A stretch of DNA of 64,000 bases from Salvator merianae (GCA_003586115.2 QVOM02000021.1:13584185-13648184), one strand, 5' to 3'. Shown: positions 1-12,084, counted from the stretch's first letter. The notes: generated by a model not told the origin, from the letters alone. Program-made: numbers and translations.

Positions 1-39
1 ATTGTCCGTTGATTCTACTGTTTTGAAGATACGATGTAG

Positions 40-175
40 ACTGTGGCCTTATTCCAAATTATATCCTGGAATAGGGGTCTGTTGTCTGCATGCTGTCCCA
101 GGTGGGGTCTGCCATCTGGATGGCAGGCCCCGATTTCAGGATATAATGCAGAATAAGGCCCTGTTCAGAAAGGGC
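40..175. mobile_element. Family-A palindromic MITE, degraded copy
   Basis: The two halves are an imperfect inverted repeat: a left arm with 'ggccttatt', 'ttatatcctggaatagggg' and a right arm with 'ccccgatttcaggatataat', 'gaataaggcc', ending in 'cagaaagggc'. The same arms recur at 1101, 6017 and 41836. The left terminus is eroded: the usual 'ccctttctgcac' is not visible. No coding capacity, so it is a non-autonomous DNA transposon. Boundaries are approximate. Confidence 0.6.
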
Positions 176-1100
176 TGCACTTCACTTTAAGTCCATTTTC
201 TGTATTCATTTTGTTGTTATTTTCAACCAAGAAGATGAAATGGATTGTTCTAAGAGGTTTCTTATACTCTACATAAACTTTAAATAAAGAGGTGGGAGTC
301 AAGTGAACCCAAGACAAAAGTGAGAGTTTCTTTTAGTCCTTGTTTTTAAAATGAAACTTGAGATAGACACATAAATTAAGAGTTTCTATGCTTATATCCG
401 GAGAAATTCAGACTTCACTTGGAAGCTCTTCATATACATATATCAGGTTTTTAGTTTTAAAAAGGACGGAGGAAAACTATGTGCTTTAAAAGATGTTGCA
501 GATTTAAAATCTTCTACCTTTTCCCACTGTATGTTTGCTGGGACAGCTGCTCCTTTAAAAAAAAAACAAAAAAAAACCTCCACAAGAACATCAGCTTTTT
601 TGGAATATCTGTTTTAACTCCCTTTCTGTTTCTGAGGAGTATGTTTTCTCAGGAAAGGTTCTTGTTCTCCACTGCCAAAAATATAGCTGGCTGTATTTCC
701 TCTACTTTGATGTAAACAATTTATTGTATAAAGAAAATGTTCTGTCATCTTTTATGACATAGCGCTGGTGAAAACTATTTCTGGGTTCATGTCTACAGCT
801 GGACTGTGCAGATACACAAAGCTCTAGCTTTGAAACACTCACGGGGATTATAATATAAACCCCATCCCTATCCTACAACAACAGTTAGAGATATTGATTC
901 GTGGGTTCATCTATTAAGCAAGCAGCTAAAAAGTTTTATTTACTATAATGTCAGTACTAAATTAACCCGTCTAACCATCTGTTATTAAAACTGTGCCCTT
1001 TTTCTTGTCAAATAGCATTTTTTTTTAAAGATTAGCCTTAACATAGATTGGTTTCTTTCAGATCTTAGAATAACTAATGAAATTCCTGGTGGATACTACT
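176..1100. other. AT-rich intergenic sequence, no gene recognised
   Basis: No exon-like reading frame, RNA gene or repeat family could be recognised. There is an A-rich run near 556-576. The 78-codon open frame at 479-715 on the plus strand is low in information (K/F/L rich) and resembles no family I know. Confidence 0.5.
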
Positions 1101-1252
1101 GCCCTTTCTGTACTGGGTGATTATATCCTGGAATAGGGACCTGACATCCACATGCTAGTGCAGACCTGGGGGGTTGCTGTAGCCTGCATCAACATGTGGA
1201 TGGCAGGCCCCTATTCCAGGCTATAATACAGAATGAGGTCCAATCAGAAAGA
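1101..1252. mobile_element. Family-A palindromic MITE
   Basis: The left end reads 'gccctttctgtactggg', followed by 'attatatcctggaataggg' and 'cacatgctagtgcagac'. The right half is the inverse: 'aacatgtggatggcaggccc', 'ctattccaggctataat' and a decayed 'caatcagaaag' terminus. Same family as the copies at 6017 and 41836. The right TIR is mutated and no flanking duplication is convincing here. Confidence 0.7.
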
Positions 1253-1304
1253 TCTAGTGTCAGCTCCTCTTGAGGTATGATTCTTCAAATGCCTGACTTC
1301 TTGG

Positions 1305-1705
1305 CCCTTTCCACACTTGTGCAGTGGAGCAATCCAGGTCACTGCCTGAATCACTCCATGTGCACTGAGGAGGTTCAGCAACTCACTAAAAGTTGCCGCA
1401 AGCCTCCCCCAAGTGATACAGCTTTAGACTGCTAAAAAGAATTCCATAAGCTCACTAGGAGTGGTTGGATCGTTCTAGCTTGCCGGTTGTCCACACTGTC
1501 TTCTAGGTGCAGGTGTGGGTGGTGTGTGTACAGTTGTGCGCAGCGTCCTGATCACTGTGATAACATCTGAGCACACACTAGATGTTGCCTTGCATGTTGC
1601 CAGCATGATCCAGCCCACACTTTGAATGCTGCTGTCCCAGTATGGGGCTTTTCCAGCACTTGAACTGTAGATGGCTGCTGGCACACTGGGTCTTTCCTAG
1701 ACAAG
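1305..1705. mobile_element. GC-richer degraded DNA element related to family E
   Basis: It starts near 'ggccctttccacacttgtg' and ends near 'tgggtctttcctag', which could be decayed TIRs. The internal text 'gttgccagcatgatccagcc' and 'actttgaatgctgctg' resembles the interior of the element at 54459-54950 ('gtcatggtgatccagcc', 'ctttaaatgctggtgg'). It encodes nothing recognisable. The family assignment is tentative. Confidence 0.35.
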
Positions 1706-1908
1706 TATGGTATTGTTATGCAATACTAGGCTGGTAGGTGCAAAACCAGCATCTGATTCACAAGATGAGAAGGGCTGAACGATCAGATTCTTTGAACCAT
1801 GCCTTGTAGAGTTGGTCTTGCAGTGAAAGATCTTAATGTTTCTGTGGCTCTTACGTGAGTAGCTGGGGCAAGACCTGTGTTCATGGATTGTATTCATGGA
1901 CTTCATGG

Positions 1909-2131
1909 ACTGTGTTCACACCTAAGTTTCAATCCAGTTTCAGTCCATCTTCAGAGTGATAGAACATATCAGCAAAGTGAAAAGCTGTTTGATTTCGGCA
2001 TTGTCTAACTCAGAAAATCCACTTTTGGGTTAGACATTGTAGAAAGAAAATGGCTAGACTCTTTGCTGATGTGCTGTATCACTTTGAAGGTGGACTGAAG
2101 CTGGATTAAACTTTTAAGTGTGAACACAGCC
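1909..2131. mobile_element. Family-B palindromic MITE
   Basis: This is an inverted-repeat element. The left arm has 'ctgtgttcacacctaag', then 'tccagtttcagtcca' and 'gaacatatcagcaaagtg'. The right arm has 'ctttgctgatgtgctgtatc', 'ggtggactgaagctggatta' and 'agtgtgaacacagcc'. The centre is also palindromic ('cattgtctaac' / 'gttagacattg'). Flanks 'catgg' and 'catgt' could be a decayed 5-bp target duplication, but this is weak. Related copies lie at 10115, 10385 and, interrupted, at 38935. Confidence 0.7.
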
Positions 2132-4379
2132 CATGTGTTGAAAAATCAGCTCTTTGAAGCTCTTTAAAGTAGCTCTATATATTGCAAAGACCATCCTCTT
2201 GGTGGGAAATCTATGACCATTGGATAACCCTTTGCTCCCAAGGCAAGTCATGATGTTTGTCACTTTTTCTCATCCCAAAAACTGCTTGGAGGAGGCTTTT
2301 GCCCTTGTATAACTGGCAGGGTAGGGAAAGCAAGTGCTAACACTGCTGCTTCTTTTGGAGGTCCTCCCCACCCCATTCCTCCTTTTCCCAAAGCAAATAA
2401 GACTGTTGGAGCTGCCATGCATAAATAAATAAATAATAGGAAATTTTTAAAGTGGCATGGTTTCAGTTAGAACCATCCTGTTTCAACAGAGTCACATATA
2501 GAGAGAATAGTACCTAAATGATTTCTCTTGGGGGAATTCTAACTGGCCTGTATAGTGGACCAGCAAGTGTACGAGAACCTCCCTTCCACATGTTGGTGCA
2601 CTAGGCCCCAGACTTTCTACCCTTTTATGGAAGAATGGTGCCTTGATGGGTGTGAGATCCTGTACCCTTTGGGCCACCCTCAGCATCATTACCACACTGT
2701 TTGCATCCTGCCTTGGCATTAAGCTTTGTAAATACCTTGGCTTCAGCTACATGAGCCAACATGCTATCTGTTGCTAAAAGGAAAGGATGTTCTTCCATGT
2801 AGGCATGGATTTTCTCATACTTCAGCATGACAACCATTATTTCACATTATGCTGTAGATGATTCCTCTCTTTTCCACTCTAATTGATTCCTCCTTCATTT
2901 GGGCTTTCTCAGAAATTGGAATTCCCCAATGTATTTTATAGCCTTCTGATACAGTCCTATAAAACCTTGTTAAACACTGGAATATTATATTCCTTGGGGG
3001 AGGTGTTTTCAAGTCCTTGCACAAGAATTAGTTTCCCAGCAGACAACAACAAAAGTAATTCATTGAGGTTCTGTTGTCAGCCTGCCCTCTTTGATATAGA
3101 GCTTTTCCTCATCATTCTACAGTGTTGCCTGAAACGGCCTCAAACATTCAGTGTTTTGTTACTGGCTCCATAAAAGGATCTATTTTCTTGTAATTGTCCA
3201 TCTTGATATGTCACAGTATTTCCTGGCATGACAGTGAAAGAAGGTTCCACATAAATTTTAAATTGGCAGGTGGTACTATTTCAATTTATATTTCTATACC
3301 AAGATGATATCTATTCTGTTGAGCACAACAATGCTAGAAATAGGAGTTTTATCAAAAGCAACACTGATAATTTAATCTTGTATCATTTTTACAGATATGA
3401 ATCTTCTACACACTGCTGAAAAATATTCTATTATGTGGCATCGCCTATGTTCTGCTCCTTTCGCTGAAAACTATTACCAGTTATGAATAGACTTTCTACC
3501 CCAGATCCCACATATGCTTTCTCTAGATGTTGAGATATAATGCCTTGGTCTTACACTTGCCAACTGATGTCTTTAAAAGATCTTTAAAAACATACTTTTC
3601 CACCTGTGCCTTTGGTGCTGTTTAATAGGGTGACATCATAATTTGTGACTATTTTTAATTTTCTGTTTTGTTGTCTTTTTTCTGAATTTCTTTTGTAAAC
3701 CAGTGCCAAGTCTTCTGAAACTTCCAGAAATAAATAAATACACTCTGACAGTATGTAAGGCTGTTGCAACAAAGTTTTAATAATTTTAAAATAAAAACCC
3801 ACATTATTGTTTGTTAGCCTACTTAAAGATGACCTTTTCTCTAGGCCTATTATGCACACACAAGGCATTTCCGTGGTTATTTGCATTAGAGTGCCATGCC
3901 CATTTTTCCCTTCCCTTAAGCTCCTGAATGCTATTGGCTGTTGTCTGTCTGTCAATCACATATTTTCCCCTGACTCCAAAGAACTAGAAAAGCACAGCTC
4001 TGGACTTCACACAGACAACTCCCATTTACTGTTCCCTCTTTTTTGTGGTCTGTGTGCTTTGTTAAAAGGAAGAGGAGTTAAAAGGAAAAAGAAAAAAAGA
4101 ATTCCAACCAAGCATGAGAGCCACTGTGGAGATGACCAGTCCTTGGCCAAACAGTGAGGAGAATGCTTCCCCAGTCCCTGCCAGCTTTCTGAAGTCCTGG
4201 TCTGCATTGTCCTCCACCTAGCAAATTCCCGTCACTAACATGTTCCATTCAACAAGTTCCAACCACCATGCAGAGGGCCAACACTGTTTTGAATATTTTA
4301 TGAGATATTAATAACAGTATTTTGCACGTGGCTAGTTTATTTATTTGCTCTCAATGTTGTTATTAGTGAAACTACCACC
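2132..4379. other. Intergenic sequence, no gene recognised; possible LINE tail near 3560-3742
   Basis: No supported gene. Around 3560-3742 the order 'acatacttttccacctg', 'ctttggtgctgtttaatag', 'ttgtaaaccagtgcc' and 'aaataaataaata' has the layout of an L2-type LINE 3' tail on the plus strand, but it is too diverged to call firmly. The 123-codon minus-strand frame at 3584-3955 has no recognisable domain. Confidence 0.4.
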
Positions 4380-4467
4380 CAGGAGGACAGAGAGGCCTGA
4401 TGTGCTGTGGTCTATGGGGTCACAGAGAGTCAGACACAATGGAACAATTGAACAACTGAACAGCAAT
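4380..4467 (+). mobile_element. BovB (RTE) LINE 3' end or SINE tail derived from it
   Basis: The sequence 'ctatggggtcacagagagtc' followed by 'agacacaatggaacaattg' and 'aacaactgaacagcaa' matches the layout of the BovB 3' terminus (in ruminants: '...catggggtcgcaaagagtcgg', 'acacgactgagcgactgaac'). The family identity is established knowledge applied by memory. Only about 90 bp of tail is present. It agrees with the antisense BovB at 46352-48300. It might instead be the tail of a BovB-mobilised SINE. Confidence 0.65.
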
Positions 4468-6016
4468 CCTCCAGGAGAGGCTAAGAAGGGGTGAGGCTCT
4501 TGTTGAAGCCCTGCATTTGATCTCCACAGACTTCATGGATCCAAAGCGTGCTTTTGGGAGATCAAAGGGAGTCTTGGAGGCTTCCCATCACAGTCACTTC
4601 CCCCTCCTTATGGAAGTGTTCTGCAAGTTGTTGTTGTATATTTGGAGTCTTCAGTGGCCAGAAAAATATACTCAGATGATTGTGCAGATTTCCAAAGAAG
4701 TAGTTACTTGTGTCTGCTCTACACGGTTGTGATCACATTCAGCTGGAAGTGGACCACATGTGCAATGCAACAAAACATCTGCAATGTAGATTGCTATGCA
4801 AAATCTCCTCAGTAAATTACTTGGGATTCCCAAGATAATTTTTTCCCCTGCACCCTAATTAATGGGCGATCAACTCCCAAACAATTGTGCATTAATTAAG
4901 GCTGCCCAACCCTCACTGAAGGGCATTGGAGGCTACATTTTATATTTCAACTCTCTGTCTCAAACATGCAGTAATCATAAGGCATTTAATCCTTTCATCT
5001 TTTTCGAGTCTAAAATAACATACATGATGTGTAGAGGGAGCTCAGGCTGAGGCTTGAACAGCTGTGCTTCATTTTAACAGATGGCTCGTCCTCTGGTGTC
5101 CTAGACCAGAGCATAACAGGGCACTTGGCAGCAGTGCAATTGCACTAACCAATCCTTGGGCTTTAAACAGCCCCCCCCCCCCGCAAGCCAAATTCTTGGC
5201 TCTACGCCAGGTACCTGAATTATGAAATCTGTAGCTGTGTCCTGTACTGTGACTTGAGGAGACATATAATGGAAGCAATCATATGGCTAGATTTTATCCG
5301 GGTCTAATTACAGAGAAAGGTTATAATTTACTCCCTGGACTATTTATAGATGATAGTATATATAATGGCTGTGTGGCTGGCAATAGCAGGTAATGTAGAG
5401 CAGGACTGTAACAGGAACAGGATGATGGCTTACCAATGGCAGGATCTGGACAGGGCTGCCTTCCAGTACACTAAGAACCCTTGCAGTCCTCTTCTTAAAG
5501 GAGCAGAGTTCTGTTCTCATGCCGGCTGCTGTTCCCAGTCACGCAAACATCACAGTTGGGGAATGATGTTTCCAGCTAGAACTGTTTCATGGAACACAGG
5601 AAATGGACCCAGGAGTGGGCCACTTCCTGTGTTCGGACAAACAGGGCCATCAAATCTGCAGCAGAGAATGAGGTAAAAGGTACATTGCATGCATGGCGGT
5701 GCTAGCACCAGAAGGGGAGGAATAAGTGCTGTCAGAGCATTTACTCCCACACTCTTCCAGTGCACACCCATTGTACTATGATTGTGGAGGGACATGCGGA
5801 CACTGCCAATGTCTAACGGAGGTTTTTGCCATAGCATAAAGTATAGCTTTTTCCTACCACATTTGAAATCTGAATGAACAACAGCCTGTAACTTGCATTG
5901 GAGGGAACTGGATTTTTTTAAAAAAATTATGCCTTTTCTTCTGAAAGGAATTTTAAAAGTGGGATTCTCATAGCCTACTGAATGAAGTCAAAAGCATGTA
6001 CAGCGTGTAATCATAG
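4468..6016. other. Intergenic sequence with a C homopolymer, no gene recognised
   Basis: A C-run sits at about 5171-5182. Open frames of 108 codons (5350-5676, plus) and 95 codons (5550-5837, minus) overlap on opposite strands and show no recognisable domain or splice context. Confidence 0.45.
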
Positions 6017-6176
6017 ACCCTTTCTGCACTGGGCTTTATTGGGATTATATCCTGGGGTAGGGGCTTGTTATTTACATGTCAGTGAAGATCAGGACCTGCT
6101 GTAGTCTGCACTAGCATACAGACAGCAGGGCCCTATTGCCGGATATAATCCAATTAAGGTCCAGTGCAGAAAGAGC
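6017..6176. mobile_element. Family-A palindromic MITE with probable 5-bp target duplication
   Basis: The left end is 'accctttctgcactgggc' and the right end is 'ccagtgcagaaagagc', an inverted pair. Internal arms 'attatatcctggggtagggg' and 'ccctattgccggatataat' continue the palindrome. The flanks are 'catag' (6012-6016) and 'catgg' (6177-6181), 4 of 5 bases identical, in the same register as the perfect 5-bp duplication of the copy at 41836. Non-autonomous, 160 bp. Confidence 0.75.
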
Positions 6177-8571
6177 CATGGGTTAACAATAAGCTCAGTA
6201 GCCAGTCAAACACTTCCAGAATGCTCCCTTTTCTTTCTGGGTCCCTGGCAAAAAGCTGAGCTAATTCAATGGTAGTTATGTCTCAACCAGATGTCAGAGT
6301 AAATCTGTTTCTGGAAACATATAAATTTGAAATTTCTATGATGGAGATAAATAGAGGATTCATGTGGGGTACAGTAACATTTCACACAGCAGAGCCAGCA
6401 GGGTAGCAGACTAGGAATGGGGCTCCCTGCTGAGCTTTGGCTTTGATTTCTTTGAACCATGTTCCAAGCCACAGCCCCTCCCCTTCCCCTCTGGTGGTTC
6501 TGCTTTCTGTGCCAGTGGAGCAGGCACACTTACATTCTTTTTAGAAAAGGTCTTGTGAGAGTATCTGATCACATCACCAAATAAATTCCTTTCAAAGTCT
6601 TGTGACAAAATTTCCCCTTATCTCCTGTTTTATGAATCAGAGAAGGCATTAAGCTAGCTAAAATCGACTACATAAATAAGAGTACGACACCTCCTCTACA
6701 GGTGTGTGATCTGGAACGGCATGCGAAGTTGCCCCCTCTGGGGCATGGGCATGCAGTCTATACTGTGTGCTGCCCTGGAGTCAGCAGGGAACAGTGCAGC
6801 AACATAATGCTACTTGCAGCAGCTGGAATCAGTCCCAGTGACCAGAAGTGCTGGTGGAAGCCCACGTCATTTTTGGCTTTCTACAGCAATTGTGGCTACG
6901 TTTGTGGCTGCAGATTTCATCTCCTGGCCATGGCACGTGTTTACACAGTGGCTAGGAGTTGAATCCAGTGACAAGGACAGCATGAGAGTATCTCATTTGT
7001 AGCAGTTTTTGGGCTGTTGTGCTGTGTTCCATAGTTCTTCTGAGAACCTAAGCTTTTGGATATAGCTATGATATCCATCTTCAGAAGATTTGACTTCTGG
7101 AAGAGTCAAAAACAGCTGATGGTGTGCTGGATCTTGTCACCCTTCTTAGAAGGTAACATTCCAAACGAACATCTATAAAGTATTCATGTCAGATGAAAGC
7201 AGCCCTCCATTTGTTTTGAAAAATAGTCTGTGAAATGCATATTTTTATTCTTATATTCTGTTTTCTTCCAAAGAGCTGAAGGTAGCAATCTTTAGCATCC
7301 AATCCAATCTCCTATAATTCAAGGGTTTCATTTCACACAAACATTGTGGGAGCAATAGACTTCACTGGAAATCTGGGGAATTAAGGCAAAAATCTCCAGT
7401 GACTTACATTAAGATTGCTGGCCCTGCTGAAAATTACACTGAATTAAATGGGGAAATGGAGTCCCAATGTAAGTCGACAGAGAAGGGCAGACAGCTCAGG
7501 GAGAATCTTCCAGGGAGGCAATGCCAGAGCAAAAAGGTGGAATAGATGGAATGCATACCACACAGATGTCAGCCAAGCTATCTGCAGCCATGTGCACAAT
7601 ACCACATCTCACAGACTGCAATGCTTATCACTACAGATGCCATTCCTCCCCCAGCAAATCCAGATAAGAGTTTTTCATAGACTACAATGGTGAAACATGC
7701 CAATCTCAGCCCCCCATTTCTTCCCACCCATCAAAATTCACCAGAACACTCAAAGCCAAACAATCCATTGTAGAAACAAAGTGAGAAATGGCTTCTAGAG
7801 CTGGTAAAATGTCTCAGCATGCTTCAAGGCTGACTTCTGGCCTCAGGCTTTGGTGGGAAACATGTAATAGTGAAACAGATGATTGAGTTATAAGAGGAAT
7901 GGTCACAATTAGTAAAACATTTTATAGTGAAAACACACTATAGGGAGTATACTGTATTTACACTGAGACACAGTGAGAGTGTCTCAGAAGTTTTGGGTAT
8001 AATCCATGCACTTATTCATAAGAGTGAACTGCAGAAGAGCAGGGGACATGGGAAGAGAGAAAGGGATGTAATTGTAATTTTCCTGTCTTTCCTCCTCCTT
8101 TTTTCTGCTGGTCAACTTTAAATATAAAAAGAACTCTCAAAGCCACTGCAAACCTTCTACCCCTCCTGAAAGATAAAGGAGGGAGACAGTATTCATAGAT
8201 GGAGAAAAGCTTGACTAGAAGAGGAGACCATCATACGGGCAGCTAATGAACTGTAGATACACACTGGACTGATGACTCCTATTCTGAAAGATGTGCTCTT
8301 CTGGGGCTATTTCTTTCTGGGTGAAATGTGTCTATTTTGCTCAGGTATACATGTAGCCAGCACTCTCTTCTAACCCAATTCAGCCTCCCAACAATGCTGT
8401 GAGTTAAATTAGAAGCAAATTCTGGCCCATGGTGACATCATGGCTGAGTAGACATTTTAAATGCTACAGTGGATATTTTCACATTTCCATAAAAGAGCAA
8501 AGGCAACCCTAAATGATATAACAGCTTTGTATAAAAACTGCACATATTAAGTAGACACAGGCTACAGCCAG
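6177..8571. other. Intergenic sequence, no gene recognised
   Basis: No RNA gene or supported exon. A short segment near 7020-7100 ('tccatcttcagaagattt') resembles a motif common in squamate interspersed repeats but is too short to assign. The open frames here (60-87 codons) are unremarkable and occur on both strands. Confidence 0.45.
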
Positions 8572-8688
8572 ACATCACTTACTTATTCCGCTAGATATGC
8601 ATATTCTGGAATAAAGCATGGATATTCCAAAATATCCATACTTTTTCCCCCAGAATATCCAAATGTAGCAGAATAAATGGGTGATGTA
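8572..8688. mobile_element. Family-C palindromic MITE
   Basis: The left arm reads 'catcacttacttattccg', 'catattctggaataaagc', 'atggatattcc'. The right arm is its approximate complement: 'atatccatactttt', 'cagaatatcc', 'gcagaataaatgggtgatg'. The arms meet at 'atattccaaaatat', so the element is one hairpin of about 115 bp. A second, interrupted copy is at 23491. No coding capacity; superfamily not determined. Confidence 0.65.
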
Positions 8689-9031
8689 TGGACATTATCC
8701 ATATGGGCACCCATGGCACTGCCCAGCTGCCCAGAGGCCCAGAGTCAAAATGTTCCCACCTCCTGCTGGCTCCTGAGCCTCCCCCAGCTCATAGAGATCT
8801 ACTAATAATCCTCTTTGAAGAACTCCAAGACCTCTTCCATTGGGGGAAGTTGCCTCTTCTTCCTATGTGAATGCATGAACAAGGGAAAGAGGAAACTCTA
8901 GTACCAAGGTTCCTGCCAAGACACCCTTCTGTAGACTACAAATAGTTCACTTGAAGCATCATTTCCAGTCCTCTGCAGGGAGTCCTGGCAGTGTCTTTGC
9001 TTGCAGTTGTGTTATAGGAGCAGCTTTGCCA
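8689..9031. other. Intergenic sequence, nothing recognised
   Basis: Moderately GC-rich ('cagctgcccagaggcccag') with no repeat or gene that I recognise. Confidence 0.4.
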
Positions 9032-9126
9032 TGGAAGCTTTCACCATACCACCTTGTGGGGATGCCAGGGATCAAACTTGTGACCCTCTGCTTTCCAGGC
9101 AGTTGCTCTACTGCTGAGTTACAGCT
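9032..9126 (-). mobile_element. tRNA-derived SINE, antisense, head portion
   Basis: Read on the minus strand, this begins 'agctgtaactcagcagtaga' and continues to 'gggtcacaagtttgatccct', matching the A-box and B-box layout of a tRNA-like SINE head. The same head occurs in sense at 57505. The middle and tail are missing or degraded. Not a functional tRNA: the cloverleaf is incomplete. Confidence 0.6.
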
Positions 9127-10114
9127 GCTCTCTATATTGCAGTAGAAGGGGAGTGTGTGACCAGCTAATTAACTCAGTTGCTGGTCCTATTTTCAGTTCT
9201 TAGGGTTGTTCACATAAGTCTTGAAATGGGCAGACTTCAAGCAGAGGACTGATTTTCGTAAAGTGGAGGTCATGCTTGTCCTAGAAAATGAAGAGAATCT
9301 TCCATGTTGAATTATTGTAATGATGCAGGGAATAATATTCTTGCTTACTTATCTGAAAAATAACTTAACTGAACACAGGTGTAAACCAGAATTTTCTATT
9401 TGATGTGAAAAGTGTTTATTATTTTCATAAAGAACTATATAAGCTTACCTTGTTTTTATTAGTAGATAAAGAGAAACCTGAAATAATGTTAGGGGGCCAA
9501 GTCAGTTAAGACTTGGCCACTATCATCCCAGAATTTAGGACATAAAGGAGGGATCTGCATAATACTTTGAATATGCCACAAGGGGGCAGGGTCTACACAA
9601 CATGGCCCCATCATTTAGCATTCAGTGCAGAGGAAGAGCATGATGTCTGCATGAATGCTTCACTCTTTGCCTGCCATGCCACCATAAGCACCATTATGAT
9701 ATTGTAGCAGCAGAGTGGTGAAAAGAGCTCTAAGAGCTCTTCAAATCACTCCCCTGCTGTGAATTTCAAAGACTGGTGTCCAAACTTGACAGCAAAGAAT
9801 GGAGGTGTGCAGGCAGTAGCCTCTGCATTAAGAATAGCACTACAACTTTTAATTCATATTCTTTTAATCTGAAAGAGGGAGGTGCTAGAGTTGTAACATT
9901 TCCTCCCCTCCTGTGTGATCCTGCCATACAGAGATCCTGGTAAAACAGGGCAGGGCACTTTCTTGCACTTATGACAGGTTAAATGGACCCTGGTTGCCCA
10001 GACAGATGGTGTCCTCACTAGATATATTCAAAAGGATTCTGGACAGGTATCTGCTGGAGATGTTTTTATTCTAGATTCCTGAATGGCACAGAGGGCTGTG
10101 TTTGACAGCCTAAG
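9127..10114. other. Intergenic sequence, no gene recognised
   Basis: No supported coding region or known repeat was seen in this stretch. Confidence 0.4.
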
Positions 10115-10313
10115 GGTCCATCCACAGCTAAGTTTTGATCCAGCGTCAGTCTACCTTCAGAGTGAGAAAACAGATCATCAAGGTGACTAGTCTCTTTCTT
10201 TCCATGTTATCTAACCCAAAGGTGGATTTTCTGACTTAGATAATGGTGAAAGAAAAAAGCATGCCACTTTGCTTATGTGTTCTCTCACTCAAAGGCCTCA
10301 GTCAGGCGTGAAC
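10115..10313. mobile_element. Family-B palindromic MITE, right end degraded
   Basis: The left arm 'tccacagctaagttttgatc', 'cagtctaccttcagagtgag' and the centre 'gttatctaac' / 'cttagataatgg' match the family-B element at 1909. The right arm keeps 'cactttgcttatgtgttctc' and 'aggcgtgaac' but has lost the 'gctggattaaaactt' block by an apparent deletion. Non-autonomous. Confidence 0.6.
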
Positions 10314-10384
10314 AAATTTGTCTGTTTCAGGAAAAAAGAGGATCGAACCCTTATTTTTTATGATAATACTCACTGAGATGTTTT

Positions 10385-10820
10385 GTCCACACTTAAGGCT
10401 CTGCAGGCTAGCTGAGCCTAACTGAACAGAGAGCTGCTGCAGCAGTTGACCCTGCATGAGAGTCCATAAGATGAGGCTGCCCCTCAGTCTTACATGGGGT
10501 GAAGAGGAAGTGGCGGATGACTGCCATTGGCTGAAGAGTGAAATTAAAACCTACCCAGGAAAGTACGGTCCCACCCCCGATAATCCTCTCATTCAATCGC
10601 ACCTTTAAAATATAACCGGGCTAAAGAGCAGGACTGTTTTCAATGCTGGAATAATCTGAATACAGGATAGCTCAGATTTCAGTAGCTCAGAGAAAAGTCG
10701 AATGGCCATTCAGAAGTGTGATCCCTGTGACCCTAAAACTTCCTGAATTCTTCTTAAAATTCCTGTGTGACTGGGCCCAAAGTGGTCAGAAGCTGGATTA
10801 AAACTTAGGTGTGGACGGGT
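10385..10820. mobile_element. Longer element with family-B termini
   Basis: The left end 'gtccacacttaaggctctgc' and right end 'gctggattaaaacttaggtg', 'tggac' form a partial inverted repeat like family-B ends. The interior (about 390 bp) is not shared with the short copies, so this may be a less deleted member or a different element using the same ends. The 64-codon frame inside has no recognisable function. Boundaries approximate. Confidence 0.45.
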
Positions 10821-11569
10821 TCCAAATGACCCCTTCCGACTTTGATTCTGTTGTTTGAATTGTCTGGCATAGAAGGCATCACTTGTGAGGCAGCCAGAGA
10901 CAACAATAAATGACTTTACCCCTCCATTTGTGCCGGTACATTATGATCTCTTGCTTATTTAAGACAATGAGGTGTTTAAATGAGAGAAATCAGGCTTTGA
11001 AATATTTGTCAGGATATTATGCTTTCACTCCCACGAGAGATCATCAGCAGGAAATAAAAGGGTCGTGGCCTCTTTAAACTTGGATTAGTAAGAGCATTTT
11101 AAAAGGATTTATGCTGGCTTTTCAGAGGAGTGGGAAGTTCTAATTTCAGGCTTAAGGGGGATATTAGGATCTCAGATCAATATCAGGAGAATTTTAAAGT
11201 ATTAGGAGCAAAATGTTATATAAAGGATGCAGTCTGCTGAGTTACTGAGAACTGGCATGTTGTGCTAATGTTATCTTCTGGGAAGCAGTCAGAGATTCCA
11301 GGGTGTGTAATCCTCTTTATAAAGGGAAGATAGGAAATGGCCTTATATTAAATCAGACTGCAAGTCCATCAAGTTAAGTATTACCTGCACATCGAGTGGC
11401 ACCTGTCTTCAGAGTTTTGGGTTGCTGGTTTGATCCCCAGAGTCTGGGCATACAAACAATGGAGTTTGGTACCTTTTGAATGCAAAGCAGATGTTTTATA
11501 CTAAATATTGTTGCTCTTTCGTTCTACAATAAAGATGCCCCTGAGTTCAGACCAATGTGCCGTTACTAT
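10821..11569. other. Intergenic sequence, no gene recognised
   Basis: Unique AT-rich sequence. A fragment near 11420-11450 ('ttgctggtttgatccccag') resembles the B-box of the local SINE family in sense orientation but is too short to delimit. Confidence 0.4.
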
Positions 11570-11690
11570 GTGAGCAGAGCAGCAAACACATGCAGTTTTC
11601 ATGGCAAAAGTACAAAAATGGTTTGCTATTGTTCTTTTCCAGGGAAATGCCAGAGTTTGAACCTAGAACCTTCTGCATGCAATGCAAATA
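11570..11690 (-). mobile_element. tRNA-derived SINE, antisense, degraded
   Basis: Antisense hallmarks in order: 'cagttttcatggcaaaagta', 'aatggtttgctattg', 'tgaacctagaaccttctgc'. These match the middle and B-box of the SINE at 11695 and 57650. It directly precedes the next SINE, giving a head-to-tail antisense pair. The 196-codon frame 11480-12070 runs across both and is not a gene. Confidence 0.55.
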
Positions 11691-11694
11691 TTTT

Positions 11695-11893
11695 TGTTGT
11701 TATTGGGTATCACCAAGTCGTGGCTGACTCCTGGTTGACTGCATGGGCAACACCATGGGCACCTCTATGCAGGTTTCGTGGCAGAGATACAGAAGTGGTT
11801 TGCCATTGCCTACTTCTGGGGAGAGGTTGGGGATCAAACCAGCAACCCTCTGCTCTCCAGGCAGTTTGCTCCACCACTGATCTGCAGCTAGTT
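11695..11893 (-). mobile_element. Sauria-SINE-like element, antisense, nearly complete
   Basis: On the minus strand the element starts with 'tagctgcagatcagtggtgg' (tRNA-like head), has a B-box 'tggtttgatcccc', a central block 'aggcaatggcaaaccacttc', and a tail with 'gcagtcaaccaggagtcagc' then 'cacgacttggtgatacccaa'. The tail resembles the BovB 3' end, the known design of Sauria SINEs, which are copied by BovB machinery. The terminal 'ttgttgttat' repeat lies at its 5' side on the plus strand. Confidence 0.75.
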
Positions 11894-12084
11894 CTACCAC
11901 TTATAGTTCTACCATTGAGCTATCGCAGCATACACTTTCACTGGAAGGACATAGCAGTGATGATATTTCTAGGAGACTACCACAATGGCGTGATCCAGTG
12001 GCCCAGTCCTAAAGTGGGTGCTTGTAATACGAGTTCTCAAAAATATAGCCAACAATTTCACTGGAGTTAGTTCATTCTGCTTGG

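Noticed and set aside
11480..12070. The longest plus-strand frame of the region (196 codons)
   Set aside because: It runs through two antisense SINEs and their flanks; most of the translation is of repeat sequence.
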